Positions 42,818 through 51,280 of a DNA stretch of 64,000 nucleotides are shown in pieces. This DNA comes from VXPQ01 sp965117025 (GTDB taxonomy: Bacteria; Bacteroidota; Rhodothermia; Rhodothermales; VXPQ01), in the NCBI GenBank assembly GCA_965117025.1, contig OZ220746.1:558001-622000 (forward strand). The letters run 5' to 3'. Numbering within the stretch: position 1 is the stretch's first letter; every line of letters begins with the position of its first letter. Under the pieces are notes generated by a model. It did not search any database. It saw nothing but the letters and a program-made list of their open reading frames with translations, and had not been told where the DNA came from. The translations under genes were made by a program, and so were the position numbers.

Positions 42818-45058
42818 TCATTTCGCGAGAACCATGCGCTCTGACCGGACAAGCATGTCCGAGCCCATCTGCGCCCTCACCTGATACACATATGTGCCCG
42901 AAGGTAACGAGGAGGCGTTCACTTCAAGAGAACGATCCGGACCGCCCGATACGGACACGGGGTTCGTGATCATCACGTTCCTTCCCAATACGTCAAAGAC
43001 ATGCACCGTCACTTCGGCCGCCGACGGCAGGTCGAATACCACGCGCGTGGACGGATTGAACGGATTGGGATAATTGCCGTGCAGTTGGAAAGCCGTTGGA
43101 ACTTCCCCTTCGGCATCGAACGCATGCGTCGTTATGCCCGATACGTCCCACAGGTTAATGAAACAATCCCAGGCCCCTGACGCCAGCATGTTTCCATCGG
43201 GGGAAAAAGCGACCGAAGTGACCCAATACCTATGCCCTGATAACGTTTCGATGTTGGATCCCGTAGCCACATCCCACAGTCTGACGGTTCCGTCATCGGA
43301 TCCGGACGCCACGATGCGGCCATCGGGCGAAAAGGCTACCGAATTGACCCACGCGGTATGCCCCGAGAGCATTCTGGAGGATCCCGTAGCCACATCCCAC
43401 AGCCTGACGGTTCCGTCATCGGATCCGGACGCCACGGTACTGCTATCGGGCGAAAAGGCCACCGAATTGACATTCCCGGTATGCCCCGAGAGCGTTCTGG
43501 AGGATCCCGCAGCCACATCCCACAGCCTGACGGTATCGTCATAGGAAGCGGACGCCACGATGCGGCCATCGGGCGAAAAGGCCACCGAATTGACATTCCC
43601 GGTATGCCCCGGAAATGTTGTGGAGGATCCCGTAGCCACATCCCACAGCCTGACGGTTTTGTCACCGGACCCGGACGCCACCATAGTGCCATCGCGCGAA
43701 AAGGCTACCGAAAGGACCCCGGACGTATGCCCCGAGAGCGTTGTGGAGGATTCCGCAGCCACATCCCACAGCCTGATGGTCCCGTCATGGGACGCAGAGG
43801 CTACAGTACTGCTATCGGGTGAAAAGGCCACCGAAGTAACCCCGGACGTATGCCCCGGAAATGTTGCGGTGTTGGACCCCGTAGCCGGATCCCACAGCCT
43901 GACGGTATGGTCATCGGTTCCCGAAGCCAGCATGCTTCCATCCGGTGAATAAGCGACTGATAAGGGTATGATTCCGGGTCCAAACGTAGAGGTGGGATTC
44001 CCTGAAATCACATCCCACAACCTGACGGTTCTGTCATAGGACGCGGATACCACGATACTGCCACCGGGCGAAAAAGCGACCGAACGGACCTCCCGAGTAT
44101 GCCCCGGAAGCGTTGTAGAGGCCCCCGTAGCCACATCCCACAACCTGACGGTCCCGTCATCGGATGCGGACGCCACGATACTGCCATCGGGCGAAAAAGC
44201 GACCGAATTGACTCGATCCCTATGCCCCAGCAGCGTTTCGGTGTTGGACCCCGTAGCCACATCCCACAGCCTGATGGTTTCGTCATAGGACGCGGTTGCC
44301 ACGATGCCGCTATCGGGCGAAAAGGCTACCGAACTGACCGAATGCGTATGCCCCAGAAGCATTACGGTGGTGGATTCCGCAGCCACATCCCACAGTCTGA
44401 CGGTAAAGTCGCTGGACGCGGATGCCACCATACTGCCATCGCGCGAAAAGGCTATCGAATTGACCCGGGACCTATGCCCCGGGAGCGTTGCGGCGGCGGA
44501 TCCCGTAGCCACATCCCACAGCCTGACGATTCCGTCATCGGACCCGGACGCTACGATACTGCTATCGGGTGAAAAGGCGACCGAATTGACCCGGGACGCA
44601 TGCCTCAGCATTACGGTGGTGGATTCCGCAGCCACATCCCATAGCCTGACGGTTCCGTCATCGGACCCGGACGCCACGATACCGCCATCGGGGGAAAAGG
44701 CTACCGAACGAACATCCCGGGTATGCCCCGAGAGCGTTGCGGTGGTGGATCCCGTAGCCACATCCCACAGTCTGACGGTCCCGTCACGAGACACGGATGC
44801 CACCATACTGCTATCGGGCGAAAAGACTGCTGAATGGACCCAATGCTTATGCCCGACACCGGTAGTAATCGGCCAGCCCCTTACCGGCTGGCCAACGCTC
44901 CTTCCGTGTACAAACGGCGCAACCGCCAACAAAAGACCCACAAGTACATGCCTGCCAATCCGGGAGACAGGAAGCACCGTATGATGCTTATGCTGTCCGG
45001 CGCAAAGGCAACCTGCGCGAATCGACCGGAACCCGCAACCACGAAATGGAAAGTACAT
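42818..45058 (-). CDS. Secreted 14-repeat WD40 protein with T9SS sorting domain
   Basis: From the ATG at 45058 (AGGG seven bases upstream) the product is 746 residues. A hydrophobic export segment (HVLVGLLLAVAPFVHG) lies near residues 37-52; a GTG at 44977 would place it right at the N-terminus and is a credible alternative start. Fourteen consecutive WD40 repeats follow, each about 41 residues with GH..(V)NSVAFSPDG...VASGSDD.TVRLWDV; this is enough for two seven-bladed propellers. Repeat 8 lacks the GH dipeptide. The last 90 residues are a T9SS type A domain (GNYPNPFNPSTRVVFDLP, later LPSGTYVYQV). The frame is open to 45448 but overlaps the thioesterase gene. Confidence 0.85.
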   Translation of the reverse strand: MYFPFRGCGFRSIRAGCLCAGQHKHHTVLPVSRIGRHVLVGLLLAVAPFVHGRSVGQPVRGWPITTGVGHKHWVHSAVFSPDSSMVASVSRDGTVRLWDVATGSTTATLSGHTRDVRSVAFSPDGGIVASGSDDGTVRLWDVAAESTTVMLRHASRVNSVAFSPDSSIVASGSDDGIVRLWDVATGSAAATLPGHRSRVNSIAFSRDGSMVASASSDFTVRLWDVAAESTTVMLLGHTHSVSSVAFSPDSGIVATASYDETIRLWDVATGSNTETLLGHRDRVNSVAFSPDGSIVASASDDGTVRLWDVATGASTTLPGHTREVRSVAFSPGGSIVVSASYDRTVRLWDVISGNPTSTFGPGIIPLSVAYSPDGSMLASGTDDHTVRLWDPATGSNTATFPGHTSGVTSVAFSPDSSTVASASHDGTIRLWDVAAESSTTLSGHTSGVLSVAFSRDGTMVASGSGDKTVRLWDVATGSSTTFPGHTGNVNSVAFSPDGRIVASASYDDTVRLWDVAAGSSRTLSGHTGNVNSVAFSPDSSTVASGSDDGTVRLWDVATGSSRMLSGHTAWVNSVAFSPDGRIVASGSDDGTVRLWDVATGSNIETLSGHRYWVTSVAFSPDGNMLASGAWDCFINLWDVSGITTHAFDAEGEVPTAFQLHGNYPNPFNPSTRVVFDLPSAAEVTVHVFDVLGRNVMITNPVSVSGGPDRSLEVNASSLPSGTYVYQVRAQMGSDMLVRSERMVLAK
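43140..44880. repeat. Tandem ~123-bp DNA repeats encoding the WD40 units
   Basis: About fourteen units of 120-126 bp run through the WD40 coding region. Blocks such as ACATCCCACAGCCTGACGGT and ATCGGGCGAAAAGGC recur nearly unchanged, and neighbouring units are close to identical. Even the antisense frames are repetitive. This points to recent tandem duplication or gene conversion and makes copy number prone to change. Confidence 0.85.
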
Positions 45059-45117
45059 CGTCCCTGCCCTTCCATCTTGTGAAATGAAAAAGGAAATCTT
45101 CCGGATAACGAGAGGCA

Positions 45118-45591
45118 TCAGGGACGACGCTCCGGCACCGTAAGGACGATGATTGTCAGACGGCTCACACCAACCAGAGCGCCTGCAATATTTTCGATGC
45201 GAATCTCCCAGACCTGGGTGATCCCTCCAATGTGCAGAGGCCGCGCCGTTCCCGTTACCTTGCCGGGAGCAGCGACTCGCCGAATATGATTTACGGAGAT
45301 ATCGAGTCCCAGGCAACGCTTCCTCGACCGATCCACACACAGATGGGCCGCCACGCTCCCCAGCGTTTCTGCAAAGGCAGCGGATGCGCCTCCATGCATG
45401 ATGCCTTGCGGCTGCATGGTGCGCTCGTCTACAGGCATCGTGCCGCACAGGAAATCAGGGCCGATCTCCGTATACTCGATACCAAGATACGAGGCCATCG
45501 TACCGGCATTTATTTCGGAGAGCGTATCCAGGTCGGGCGTACCGAACCAGATGGGCGTGGCAACGGGTTCCTCTGAGGATTGTTTACTCAT
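45118..45591 (-). CDS. Hotdog-fold thioesterase (PaaI/YdiI-like)
   Basis: The 157-residue protein has the single-domain hotdog pattern of acyl-CoA thioesterases. A helix-forming GTMASYLGIEYTEIGPDFLCGTMPV is followed by the active-site segment PQGIMHGGASAAFAETLGSVAA, in which Glu is the probable base. GLDISVNHIRRVAAPGKVTGTA follows. The closest functional relatives by motif are menaquinone-pathway 1,4-dihydroxy-2-naphthoyl-CoA hydrolases and PaaI-type enzymes, but the substrate cannot be set from sequence. It lies 59 bases upstream of the WD40 gene ATG on the same strand. Confidence 0.85.
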   Translation of the reverse strand: MSKQSSEEPVATPIWFGTPDLDTLSEINAGTMASYLGIEYTEIGPDFLCGTMPVDERTMQPQGIMHGGASAAFAETLGSVAAHLCVDRSRKRCLGLDISVNHIRRVAAPGKVTGTARPLHIGGITQVWEIRIENIAGALVGVSRLTIIVLTVPERRP

Positions 45592-45712
45592 CGTTTTCCT
45601 GTCGTCGAAATCTGTACAGGGGACACGGTGAGCGAAGCCCCGAAACGCCGTCGAGGCCCAAACCCGATTGGCTCAGGCACACGGACAGCGTACATGACAG
45701 ATTGAATATCAA

Positions 45713-45800
45713 TGGGGCACTCTACCAATTGAGTTGCCTCCGTACGAAGCCTTCCGCCAACAATATGGTGCGGAAGACAGAATTCGAACCCGCAGCCTCC
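45713..45800 (-). other. tRNA-like fragments in permuted order beside tRNA-Gly
   Basis: Downstream of tRNA-Gly on the minus strand there is first a tRNA 3' part (45800-45766): T-arm GCGGG-TTCGAAT-TCTGT, acceptor strand CTTCCGC and A-CCA. After an eight-base spacer comes a 5'-like part starting GCGGAAG (about 45757-45751), with a D-arm ACTC-AATTGGTA-GAGT near 45733-45718 and CCCCA after it. Acceptor strands of the two parts are complementary. No complete cloverleaf is formed in linear order, so these are best read as remnants of duplicated tRNA genes. Confidence 0.55.
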
Positions 45801-45804
45801 CCAT

Positions 45805-45880
45805 TGGAGCGGAAGACGGGATTCGAACCCGCGACCTTTTGCATGGCAAGCAAATGCTCTACCAACTGAGCTACTTCCGC
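45805..45880 (-). tRNA. tRNA-Gly (anticodon GCC)
   Basis: A complete cloverleaf is read on the minus strand. The acceptor is GCGGAAG/CTTCCGC, and the D-arm is GCTC-AGTTGGTA-GAGC. The anticodon stem TTTGC/GCAAA has loop TTGCCAT, so the anticodon is GCC. The T-arm is GCGGG-TTCGAAT-CCCGT. The discriminator is T and CCA is encoded. The length is 76 nt including CCA. Confidence 0.95.
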
Positions 45881-46034
45881 ATATACACCATTCAGGTACC
45901 ACCATCGCTCCGGAAAACGAAGTGGCGTATGCAAACGTAACCTGCGTACCCATGTTCCCCGTAACGGGTCGGCGCAGCAAAGGAAACACTACGGAAAAGG
46001 AAAGCAAATCGCAGAAACGAAACACGCGCTGTCG

Positions 46035-47141
46035 TTACCCTGCAACCACCTCAGCGACTTCTTCCCGTTTGGCAAGACGCCCCTGCTTGACAAGCAATTC
46101 GGCATTCAGCACAGCTCCTCCCGCAGCGCCCCGGATCGTGTTGTGCGAAAGCACGATAAACTTTACATCCAGCACTTCGCAGGAGCGAATGCGCCCGACA
46201 GATACCGTCATGCCCCGTCCGAGCCCGGCATGACGACGAGGTTGGGGAAAGCGCTCGTCCTCAAACACTTCGATGAACTGCGCCGGGGCAGATGGCAGAT
46301 CGTATTCAGCGATCGGATTATGCCAGGTGCGCAGGGCTTCCTTGACATCTTCCGCAGACACAGCGCCGCGAAATTGCACCGAAACGGCTTCAAGGTGTCC
46401 TTCAAGAACCGGAACCCGGGTGCATTGGGCACTTACGCGAAGGGCCGCCGGCTCGATGCGGCCATCCACCAGCCGACCCAACAATTTTGTCGGCTCCGTA
46501 ACCACCTTGTCTTCCTCGCCGCCGATATACGGGACCACATTGCCGAGGGCATCCAGTGATGACACACCCGGGTACCCTGCCCCGGAAAGCGCCTGCATGG
46601 TGACCACATGTACGGCGTCCACATCGAAACGGTCAACCAGCGGCTTGAGCGCGCACACCAGACCGACCGTGCTGCAATTCGGATTCGTGACGATGAAACC
46701 GCCTCCACGATCCTGTTGATCGATCAGCGCCGTATGGTCCGGGTTGACTTCGGGAATCAGGAGCGGAACGTCCTCCGCCATACGGTAATTGCGCGCATTC
46801 GAGATTACAGGGTACCCCTCCCGTGCAAACAATGGCTCGATGCCGCCTGCCGCGGATGCATCCAGCCCGGAAAACACGAAGTCGGCCTCAAGATCCGGTG
46901 CTGCCGTCATAACCTCCATATCCGCAATGTCCGGCGGGACAGGCGCCGATCCGATCCAGTTCGCAGCATCCGCATACCGCTTGCCTGCGGAGCGTTCCGA
47001 TGCAGCTAACGCCGTAATCTCGAACCAGGGATGCCTGTCAAGCACTTCGATGAACTTCTGGCCCACCGCACCGGTAGCGCCGAGAATGCCCACGCTCAGC
47101 TTTTCCTTCATATCTCGTACCGACAAATTGCTTTCTTGCAT
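46035..47141 (-). CDS. asd: Aspartate-semialdehyde dehydrogenase (archaeal/fungal-type)
   Basis: Asd reduces aspartyl phosphate to aspartate semialdehyde, the precursor of homoserine, methionine, threonine and lysine. The 368-residue protein has the NADP-binding motif VGILGATGAVGQKFIEVL. The catalytic Cys is in FIVTNPNCSTVGLV. Substrate-binding residues lie in ALSGAGYPGVSSLDALGNVVPYIGGEE, and the active-site His is in RVPVLEGHLEAVSV. These sequences fit the archaeal/fungal branch, not the E. coli branch. An ATG 11 codons in (47108) may be the true start. It is third after metY and metX on the same strand, supplying their precursor. Confidence 0.95.
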   Translation of the reverse strand: MQESNLSVRDMKEKLSVGILGATGAVGQKFIEVLDRHPWFEITALAASERSAGKRYADAANWIGSAPVPPDIADMEVMTAAPDLEADFVFSGLDASAAGGIEPLFAREGYPVISNARNYRMAEDVPLLIPEVNPDHTALIDQQDRGGGFIVTNPNCSTVGLVCALKPLVDRFDVDAVHVVTMQALSGAGYPGVSSLDALGNVVPYIGGEEDKVVTEPTKLLGRLVDGRIEPAALRVSAQCTRVPVLEGHLEAVSVQFRGAVSAEDVKEALRTWHNPIAEYDLPSAPAQFIEVFEDERFPQPRRHAGLGRGMTVSVGRIRSCEVLDVKFIVLSHNTIRGAAGGAVLNAELLVKQGRLAKREEVAEVVAG

Positions 47142-47236
47142 TGCGAAGCCCGCCCGGCGTGGCCTGACTGCGGCATCCTGCGAACGAACAGCCTATTGAT
47201 TGCGGCGCCCTGCGGACCATCGCAGCAATGCGCGCC

Positions 47237-48313
47237 TCAAACACCAATAAACTTCTCGCTCCGAACCGCGCATACGCCCGGCGGTTCCGGACATCGCAAT
47301 TCCTGCTCCATCCATGTGCGAATGAACCGCCCCAATTGTTCGAATTCGATCAGAAAAGCATCGTGCCCATCCGGAGAATGGATGACCTCGAGACGAGCCC
47401 CGGGAATCAGCGAAGCCAGTTCTTCCTGTTCGGCCAACGGGTACAACGCATCGGAATCGACGCCGATAACCAGTGTTTTCTTGTCCATGCTGCGCAGTAC
47501 CTCTTCGTACGCACCCCGCCCGCGGGCGACATCGTGCGTATCCATTTGATGAGTGAGATGCACATAACAGTTGGCATCGAACCGGTCTACCAGCTTGGCG
47601 CCCTGATAACGCAAGTAACTCTCGACAGCGAACATATCTTCCGCGCCATCCTGGGGCTTGCGCCCGAATCGTCTGGTCAACGAACCCGAAGAACGGTACG
47701 TCAACATGGCGATCATGCGAGCCGTCGCCAACCCCTGCCGGGGCTGCTCCGTGTACTGCCCGTCGTTCCAGACCGGGTCCGCATAGATGGCCTGCCGCTG
47801 GGTTTCGCTGAACCCGATACACCAGGCAGAATGCCGCCCCCCCACTCCAATCGGCACGACACCGTCCACGAAATCATCCTCGAAGGCCCATTCGAGCGAT
47901 TGCATGCCACCCATGGATCCTCCCAAGGCAAACAATACCCGGCGTACGCCAATCTTCTCCAGTACCTGCCGGTGCGCCCGCACCGTGTCACGAATGGTCA
48001 CAGCCGGAAACCCGGGGCCGTACGGCTCGCCGGTCTCGGGATTGTTCGAGACCGGGGAGGCCGAACCGTACGGCGACCCGAGTACATTCAGGCAAACGAC
48101 AAAGAACCGATTCGTATCGAGCGCTTGATCCGGCCCGATGAGCGGTCCCCACCAATCGTCCGCCGCCGAACTGCCCGTCAGGGCATGGCAAACGACGATC
48201 ACATTGTCGCCTTGCGCATTCAACTCGCCCCAGGACGACCAGGCGACGGGTACGTCCGTCATCGTACGTCCCGAATCGAGCTGCAGCGTCGGAAGCCTGA
48301 ACACCTCAGCCAT
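47237..48313 (-). CDS. metX: Homoserine O-acetyltransferase
   Basis: MetX acetylates homoserine with acetyl-CoA to give O-acetylhomoserine for direct sulfhydrylation. The 358-residue alpha/beta-hydrolase has the nucleophile Ser in FALGGSMGGMQSLEWA. The catalytic Asp lies in VIGVDSDALYPLAEQEEL and His in SPDGHDAFLIEF. The family block NVLGSPYGSASPVSNNPETG is also present. Some MetX-like proteins are serine O-acetyltransferases or succinyltransferases; adjacency to metY and asd supports the homoserine reaction. Its ATG is 17 bases behind metY. Confidence 0.94.
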   Translation of the reverse strand: MAEVFRLPTLQLDSGRTMTDVPVAWSSWGELNAQGDNVIVVCHALTGSSAADDWWGPLIGPDQALDTNRFFVVCLNVLGSPYGSASPVSNNPETGEPYGPGFPAVTIRDTVRAHRQVLEKIGVRRVLFALGGSMGGMQSLEWAFEDDFVDGVVPIGVGGRHSAWCIGFSETQRQAIYADPVWNDGQYTEQPRQGLATARMIAMLTYRSSGSLTRRFGRKPQDGAEDMFAVESYLRYQGAKLVDRFDANCYVHLTHQMDTHDVARGRGAYEEVLRSMDKKTLVIGVDSDALYPLAEQEELASLIPGARLEVIHSPDGHDAFLIEFEQLGRFIRTWMEQELRCPEPPGVCAVRSEKFIGV

Positions 48314-48330
48314 GAATCGATCCGGTTTAT

Positions 48331-49665
48331 TCAGGCGGGAACCGGGTCCTTGATTGCAGAGAATGCCTGCGCAAAATCTCCGATGATGTCATCGATGTGT
48401 TCGATGCCGACGGAAACCCGCACGAGGTCCGGGGTCACACCGGCAGCCAACTGCTCTTCTGCAGCCAATTGCTGGTGCGTCGTGGAAGCCGGATGAATGA
48501 TCAGGGTCTTGGCGTCCCCGACATTCGCCAGATGGCTGGCCAGCTTGACGCTGTTCACAAGCGTCCGACCTGCCTCTACGCCCCCCTTGACGCCAAATGC
48601 AAGCACCGCGCCGTATCCGTTCTTCAGATACTTGTTCGCTGCCGCATGGTATGGATCGTCTTCCAGTCCCGGATAGCTGACCCAGGAGACATGCTCTTGC
48701 TCTTTCAGCCAACGGGCCAGCGTAAGCGCATTCTCGCAACTCCGGCCTACGCGCAGGGACAGCGTTTCCAGTCCTTGCAGGAGCAGGAACGAGCCAAACG
48801 GATTTTGCGCCGGTCCGAGATCACGCAAACCTTCGACGCGCGCGCGGATGATAAACGCCACATTGACGCCCAGCACGCCCTCAGGTCCGAAGGCCTCCCA
48901 GAAATTCAGGCCGTGGTACGCCGGGGAAGGCTCCGTGAACGTCGGGAAGCGACCATTATCCCAGGGAAACGATCCGCTGTCTACGATCACGCCGCCGATG
49001 GTCGTGCCATGGCCGCCGATCCACTTGGTCGCGCTGGCAACCACAATGTGTGCGCCATAATCGAACGGTCGGCACAGATACCCGGCAGCACCGAACGTAT
49101 TGTCTACGACGATAGGCACGCCGTATCGCTCGGAAACCTTCACGATGCGTTCGAAATCAGGGATATTGAACCGGGGATTGCCGATCGTTTCCAGATAAAT
49201 GGCCTTCGTCCGGTCATCGATCAGTCGCTCGATCGAGTCGGCGTCGTCCCCATCGGCAAAGCGCACATCGATACCCAACCGGGGAAACGTGACTTTGAAT
49301 TGATTGTAGGTTCCGCCGTACAGAAAGCTGGTCGACACGATGTTGTCGCCGGCTTCTGCAATCGTCGAGATCGCCAGTAACTGCGCAGCCTGACCGCTGG
49401 ATGTGGCAAGAGCTGCTACCCCCCCTTCGAGCGCCGCGATGCGCTGCTCGAGGACATCGTTCGTCGGATTCATGATCCGCGTGTAGATATTGCCGAATTC
49501 CTTCAGCGCGAAGAGGTTGGCGCCGTGATCCGCGTCGTTGAACGTGTAGGACGTCGTGGCGTAGATCGGCACAGCACGGGCGTTCGTAGTAGGGTCGGGC
49601 GCCTGCCCTGCATGGAGTTGCAGGGTTTCAAAATGGGGCCCGGCGGCTTGTCCGTTGTTACTCAT
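48331..49665 (-). CDS. metY: O-acetylhomoserine sulfhydrylase (aminocarboxypropyltransferase)
   Basis: This PLP enzyme replaces the acetyl group of O-acetylhomoserine with sulfide or methanethiol, giving homocysteine or methionine. The protein is 444 residues from the ATG at 49665. Landmarks are FGNIYTRIMNPTNDVLEQRIAALEGG, ATSSGQAAQLLAI, VVDNTFGAAGYLCRPFDYGAHIVVASATKWIGGHGTTIGG (PLP lysine in TKWIGGHG) and the C-terminal VRVSVGIEHIDDIIGDF. The long insertion compared with cystathionine enzymes fits MetY. An upstream in-frame extension to 49851 is the translated leader and is not used. Expression should be controlled by the SAM-I riboswitch at 49846-49997. Confidence 0.95.
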   Translation of the reverse strand: MSNNGQAAGPHFETLQLHAGQAPDPTTNARAVPIYATTSYTFNDADHGANLFALKEFGNIYTRIMNPTNDVLEQRIAALEGGVAALATSSGQAAQLLAISTIAEAGDNIVSTSFLYGGTYNQFKVTFPRLGIDVRFADGDDADSIERLIDDRTKAIYLETIGNPRFNIPDFERIVKVSERYGVPIVVDNTFGAAGYLCRPFDYGAHIVVASATKWIGGHGTTIGGVIVDSGSFPWDNGRFPTFTEPSPAYHGLNFWEAFGPEGVLGVNVAFIIRARVEGLRDLGPAQNPFGSFLLLQGLETLSLRVGRSCENALTLARWLKEQEHVSWVSYPGLEDDPYHAAANKYLKNGYGAVLAFGVKGGVEAGRTLVNSVKLASHLANVGDAKTLIIHPASTTHQQLAAEEQLAAGVTPDLVRVSVGIEHIDDIIGDFAQAFSAIKDPVPA

Positions 49666-49778
49666 GATGTTTCGTGATGGTGGTGAGAGTATGATTACCG
49701 GTGAGGATGTCGAGATGGCTCTTCCCGAAGAGATGGAGGCCGCAGGGCGGTGCAGCCTTCGCCAACGAAAGGGGACAT

Positions 49779-49814
49779 AAAAAAGCCCCCTCCGCGTCGA
49801 CGTGCGGAAGAGGC
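49779..49814 (-). terminator. Riboswitch-linked intrinsic terminator upstream of metY
   Basis: On the minus strand GCCTCTTCCGC (49814-49804) pairs with GCGGAGGGGGC (49795-49785) through 11 pairs, two of them G-U. The loop is eight bases, and TTTTTT follows directly (49784-49779). It lies between the SAM-I aptamer and the metY start, so it is the expression platform. Confidence 0.88.
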
Positions 49815-49845
49815 GAAAGTCCTTGGCGGACAGGGAATCTCTCCC

Positions 49846-49997
49846 GCTCATCTTTCCTCGCGCGGTTCCGTTGCACCGAAGTGCGCCGGAGCGAGGCAGG
49901 AATTGGCACCTTTCCCTGTTCGCCGATCTTTAACCGGTTGAACGTGGCGGTTGCCAGGGCTTCAAAGGGCCTGCACCCTCCACCCTTCTGGATGAGC
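49846..49997 (-). promoter_or_regulatory. SAM-I (S-box) riboswitch
   Basis: The minus strand shows the S-box core in order: P1 strand GCTCATC (49997-49991), then CCAGAAGGGTGGAGGG, GGCCCTTTGAAGCC and CTGGCAACC. GGTGCCAATTCCTGCC follows, and the closing GGAAAGATGAGC pairs with the P1 start. Together with the downstream terminator this should stop transcription of metY-metX-asd when S-adenosylmethionine is plentiful. The motif match is close to the consensus at every conserved block. Confidence 0.95.
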
Positions 49998-50273
49998 TAT
50001 CTGAAACATCGTTTCATAGGCCTCTGCTACAGAGGAGTTTCAGCGAAGGTTCCCGGATCCCGAATTTTTTTTGGAGAAGTTAAAACAAAGAAGCCGGGGA
50101 ACCCGAATAGCCCACGAAAAACATCGCACCAAATCTCACCCCGACTTCATGGACCTCTCTGCCCTCTCACCCTTCCCGTCCGTATCTTGCAACAGATTCT
50201 GTACCGCAGAGGGTGTTCCGCAATAACGTCTCCTCTGCAACATGCTCCTGCTCACTCTTCCCGATCCGACACG

Positions 50274-51152
50274 ATGCCCGGCAAAATCATGGACGGACGC
50301 GCCGTCGCACAAGCCGTCCGTGAAGAAGTTCGCGAAGAAGTGGCGACATGGACCGCAAGCGGCCATCGCCCTCCTCGACTCGCGGTCGTGCTGGTAGGAG
50401 ACCACCCCGCCTCCGCCTCCTACGTACGCGGTAAAAGAAAAGCCTCTGCCGAAGTCGGCGTGGAAAGCGAAACAATTCTCCGGGATGCCGACGTACCCGA
50501 GCAGGCCCTGCTCGAACTTATCCGTGCGCTGAATGCAAACGACGGCATAGATGGTATTCTCGTGCAGTTACCGCTCCCCGGGCATATTTCCGAAAAACGG
50601 ATCATCCATGCCATCGATCCGGCGAAAGACGTCGACGGATTTCATCCTGAGAACGTAGGGCGGCTACTGATCGGCGACCCGGCGTTTGTGTCCGCCACCC
50701 CGGCGGGGGTCATGGAATTGCTTGCCCGTGCGAAGATCGACATTCCCGGTAAACGGGCCGCCATCGTCGGACGATCGAATATCGTGGGGAAGCCCCTGGC
50801 AGCGCTCCTGATGCAACGCGGAACGGACGCTACCGTAACCGTGTGCCACAGCCGGACGAAACACCTTGAGCACATAACGCGTCAGGCCGATATCCTCGTG
50901 GCCGCCATAGGCCGGCCCGGGTTTATCACACAGGATATGGTAAAACCTGGCGCAACGGTCATCGATGTAGGCATCAACCGGGTCGACGACCCATCGAGAG
51001 ATCGGGGCTATCGCCTCGTCGGAGACGTGGATTTTGACGGCGTGCTGAAGCAAGCGGGGCATATCACTCCCGTGCCCGGAGGGGTAGGCCCCATGACCAT
51101 CGCCATGCTGCTCCGTAACACACTGGCCGCTGCGCAGGGGACATACCGTTAA
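50274..51152 (+). CDS. folD: Bifunctional methylenetetrahydrofolate dehydrogenase/cyclohydrolase
   Basis: FolD interconverts 5,10-methylene-, methenyl- and 10-formyl-tetrahydrofolate. From the ATG at 50274 the protein is 292 residues. Signatures are PPRLAVVLVGDHPASASYVRGKRKAS (with the active-site YxxxK), ILVQLPLPGHI, PAKDVDGFHPENVGRL, GRSNIVGKPLAALLM and the C-terminal HITPVPGGVGPMTIAMLL. The frame is open to 49701, but that part is antisense to the SAM riboswitch. The 5' region lies between the divergent metY leader and this gene. Confidence 0.96.
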   Translation: MPGKIMDGRAVAQAVREEVREEVATWTASGHRPPRLAVVLVGDHPASASYVRGKRKASAEVGVESETILRDADVPEQALLELIRALNANDGIDGILVQLPLPGHISEKRIIHAIDPAKDVDGFHPENVGRLLIGDPAFVSATPAGVMELLARAKIDIPGKRAAIVGRSNIVGKPLAALLMQRGTDATVTVCHSRTKHLEHITRQADILVAAIGRPGFITQDMVKPGATVIDVGINRVDDPSRDRGYRLVGDVDFDGVLKQAGHITPVPGGVGPMTIAMLLRNTLAAAQGTYR

Positions 51153-51245
51153 GCGGGGCCTTCACACAGCACAGCGTCATCTATCTTTCCTGAGAGCACC
51201 CTGGCCGATCAATAGAGGAAACCCGTTCCCGGAAACCTTGTCCCC

Positions 51246-51274
51246 TTGACAGAGGTACCAGCGGAAGTTATTAT
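51246..51274 (+). promoter_or_regulatory. Sigma70-like promoter upstream of the arg cluster leader
   Basis: TTGACA at 51246-51251 and TATTAT at 51269-51274 are separated by exactly 17 bases. Transcription should begin near 51281. The promoter lies 94 bases after the folD stop and would drive a long leader before argG. Confidence 0.7.
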
Positions 51275-51280
51275 GTATCC

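Noticed and set aside
43140..44880. CRISPR-like array
   Set aside because: The repeats are about 123 bp, in frame and without spacers, and encode WD40 blades.
43358..44984. Repetitive plus-strand frames opposite the WD40 gene
   Set aside because: They are repeats only because the DNA is tandemly repeated; WD40 motifs on the minus strand explain the sequence.
45588..46025. Frames with GAEDGIRTRDLLHGKQ-type sequence
   Set aside because: This is the familiar false translation of a tRNA gene; tRNA-Gly occupies the place.
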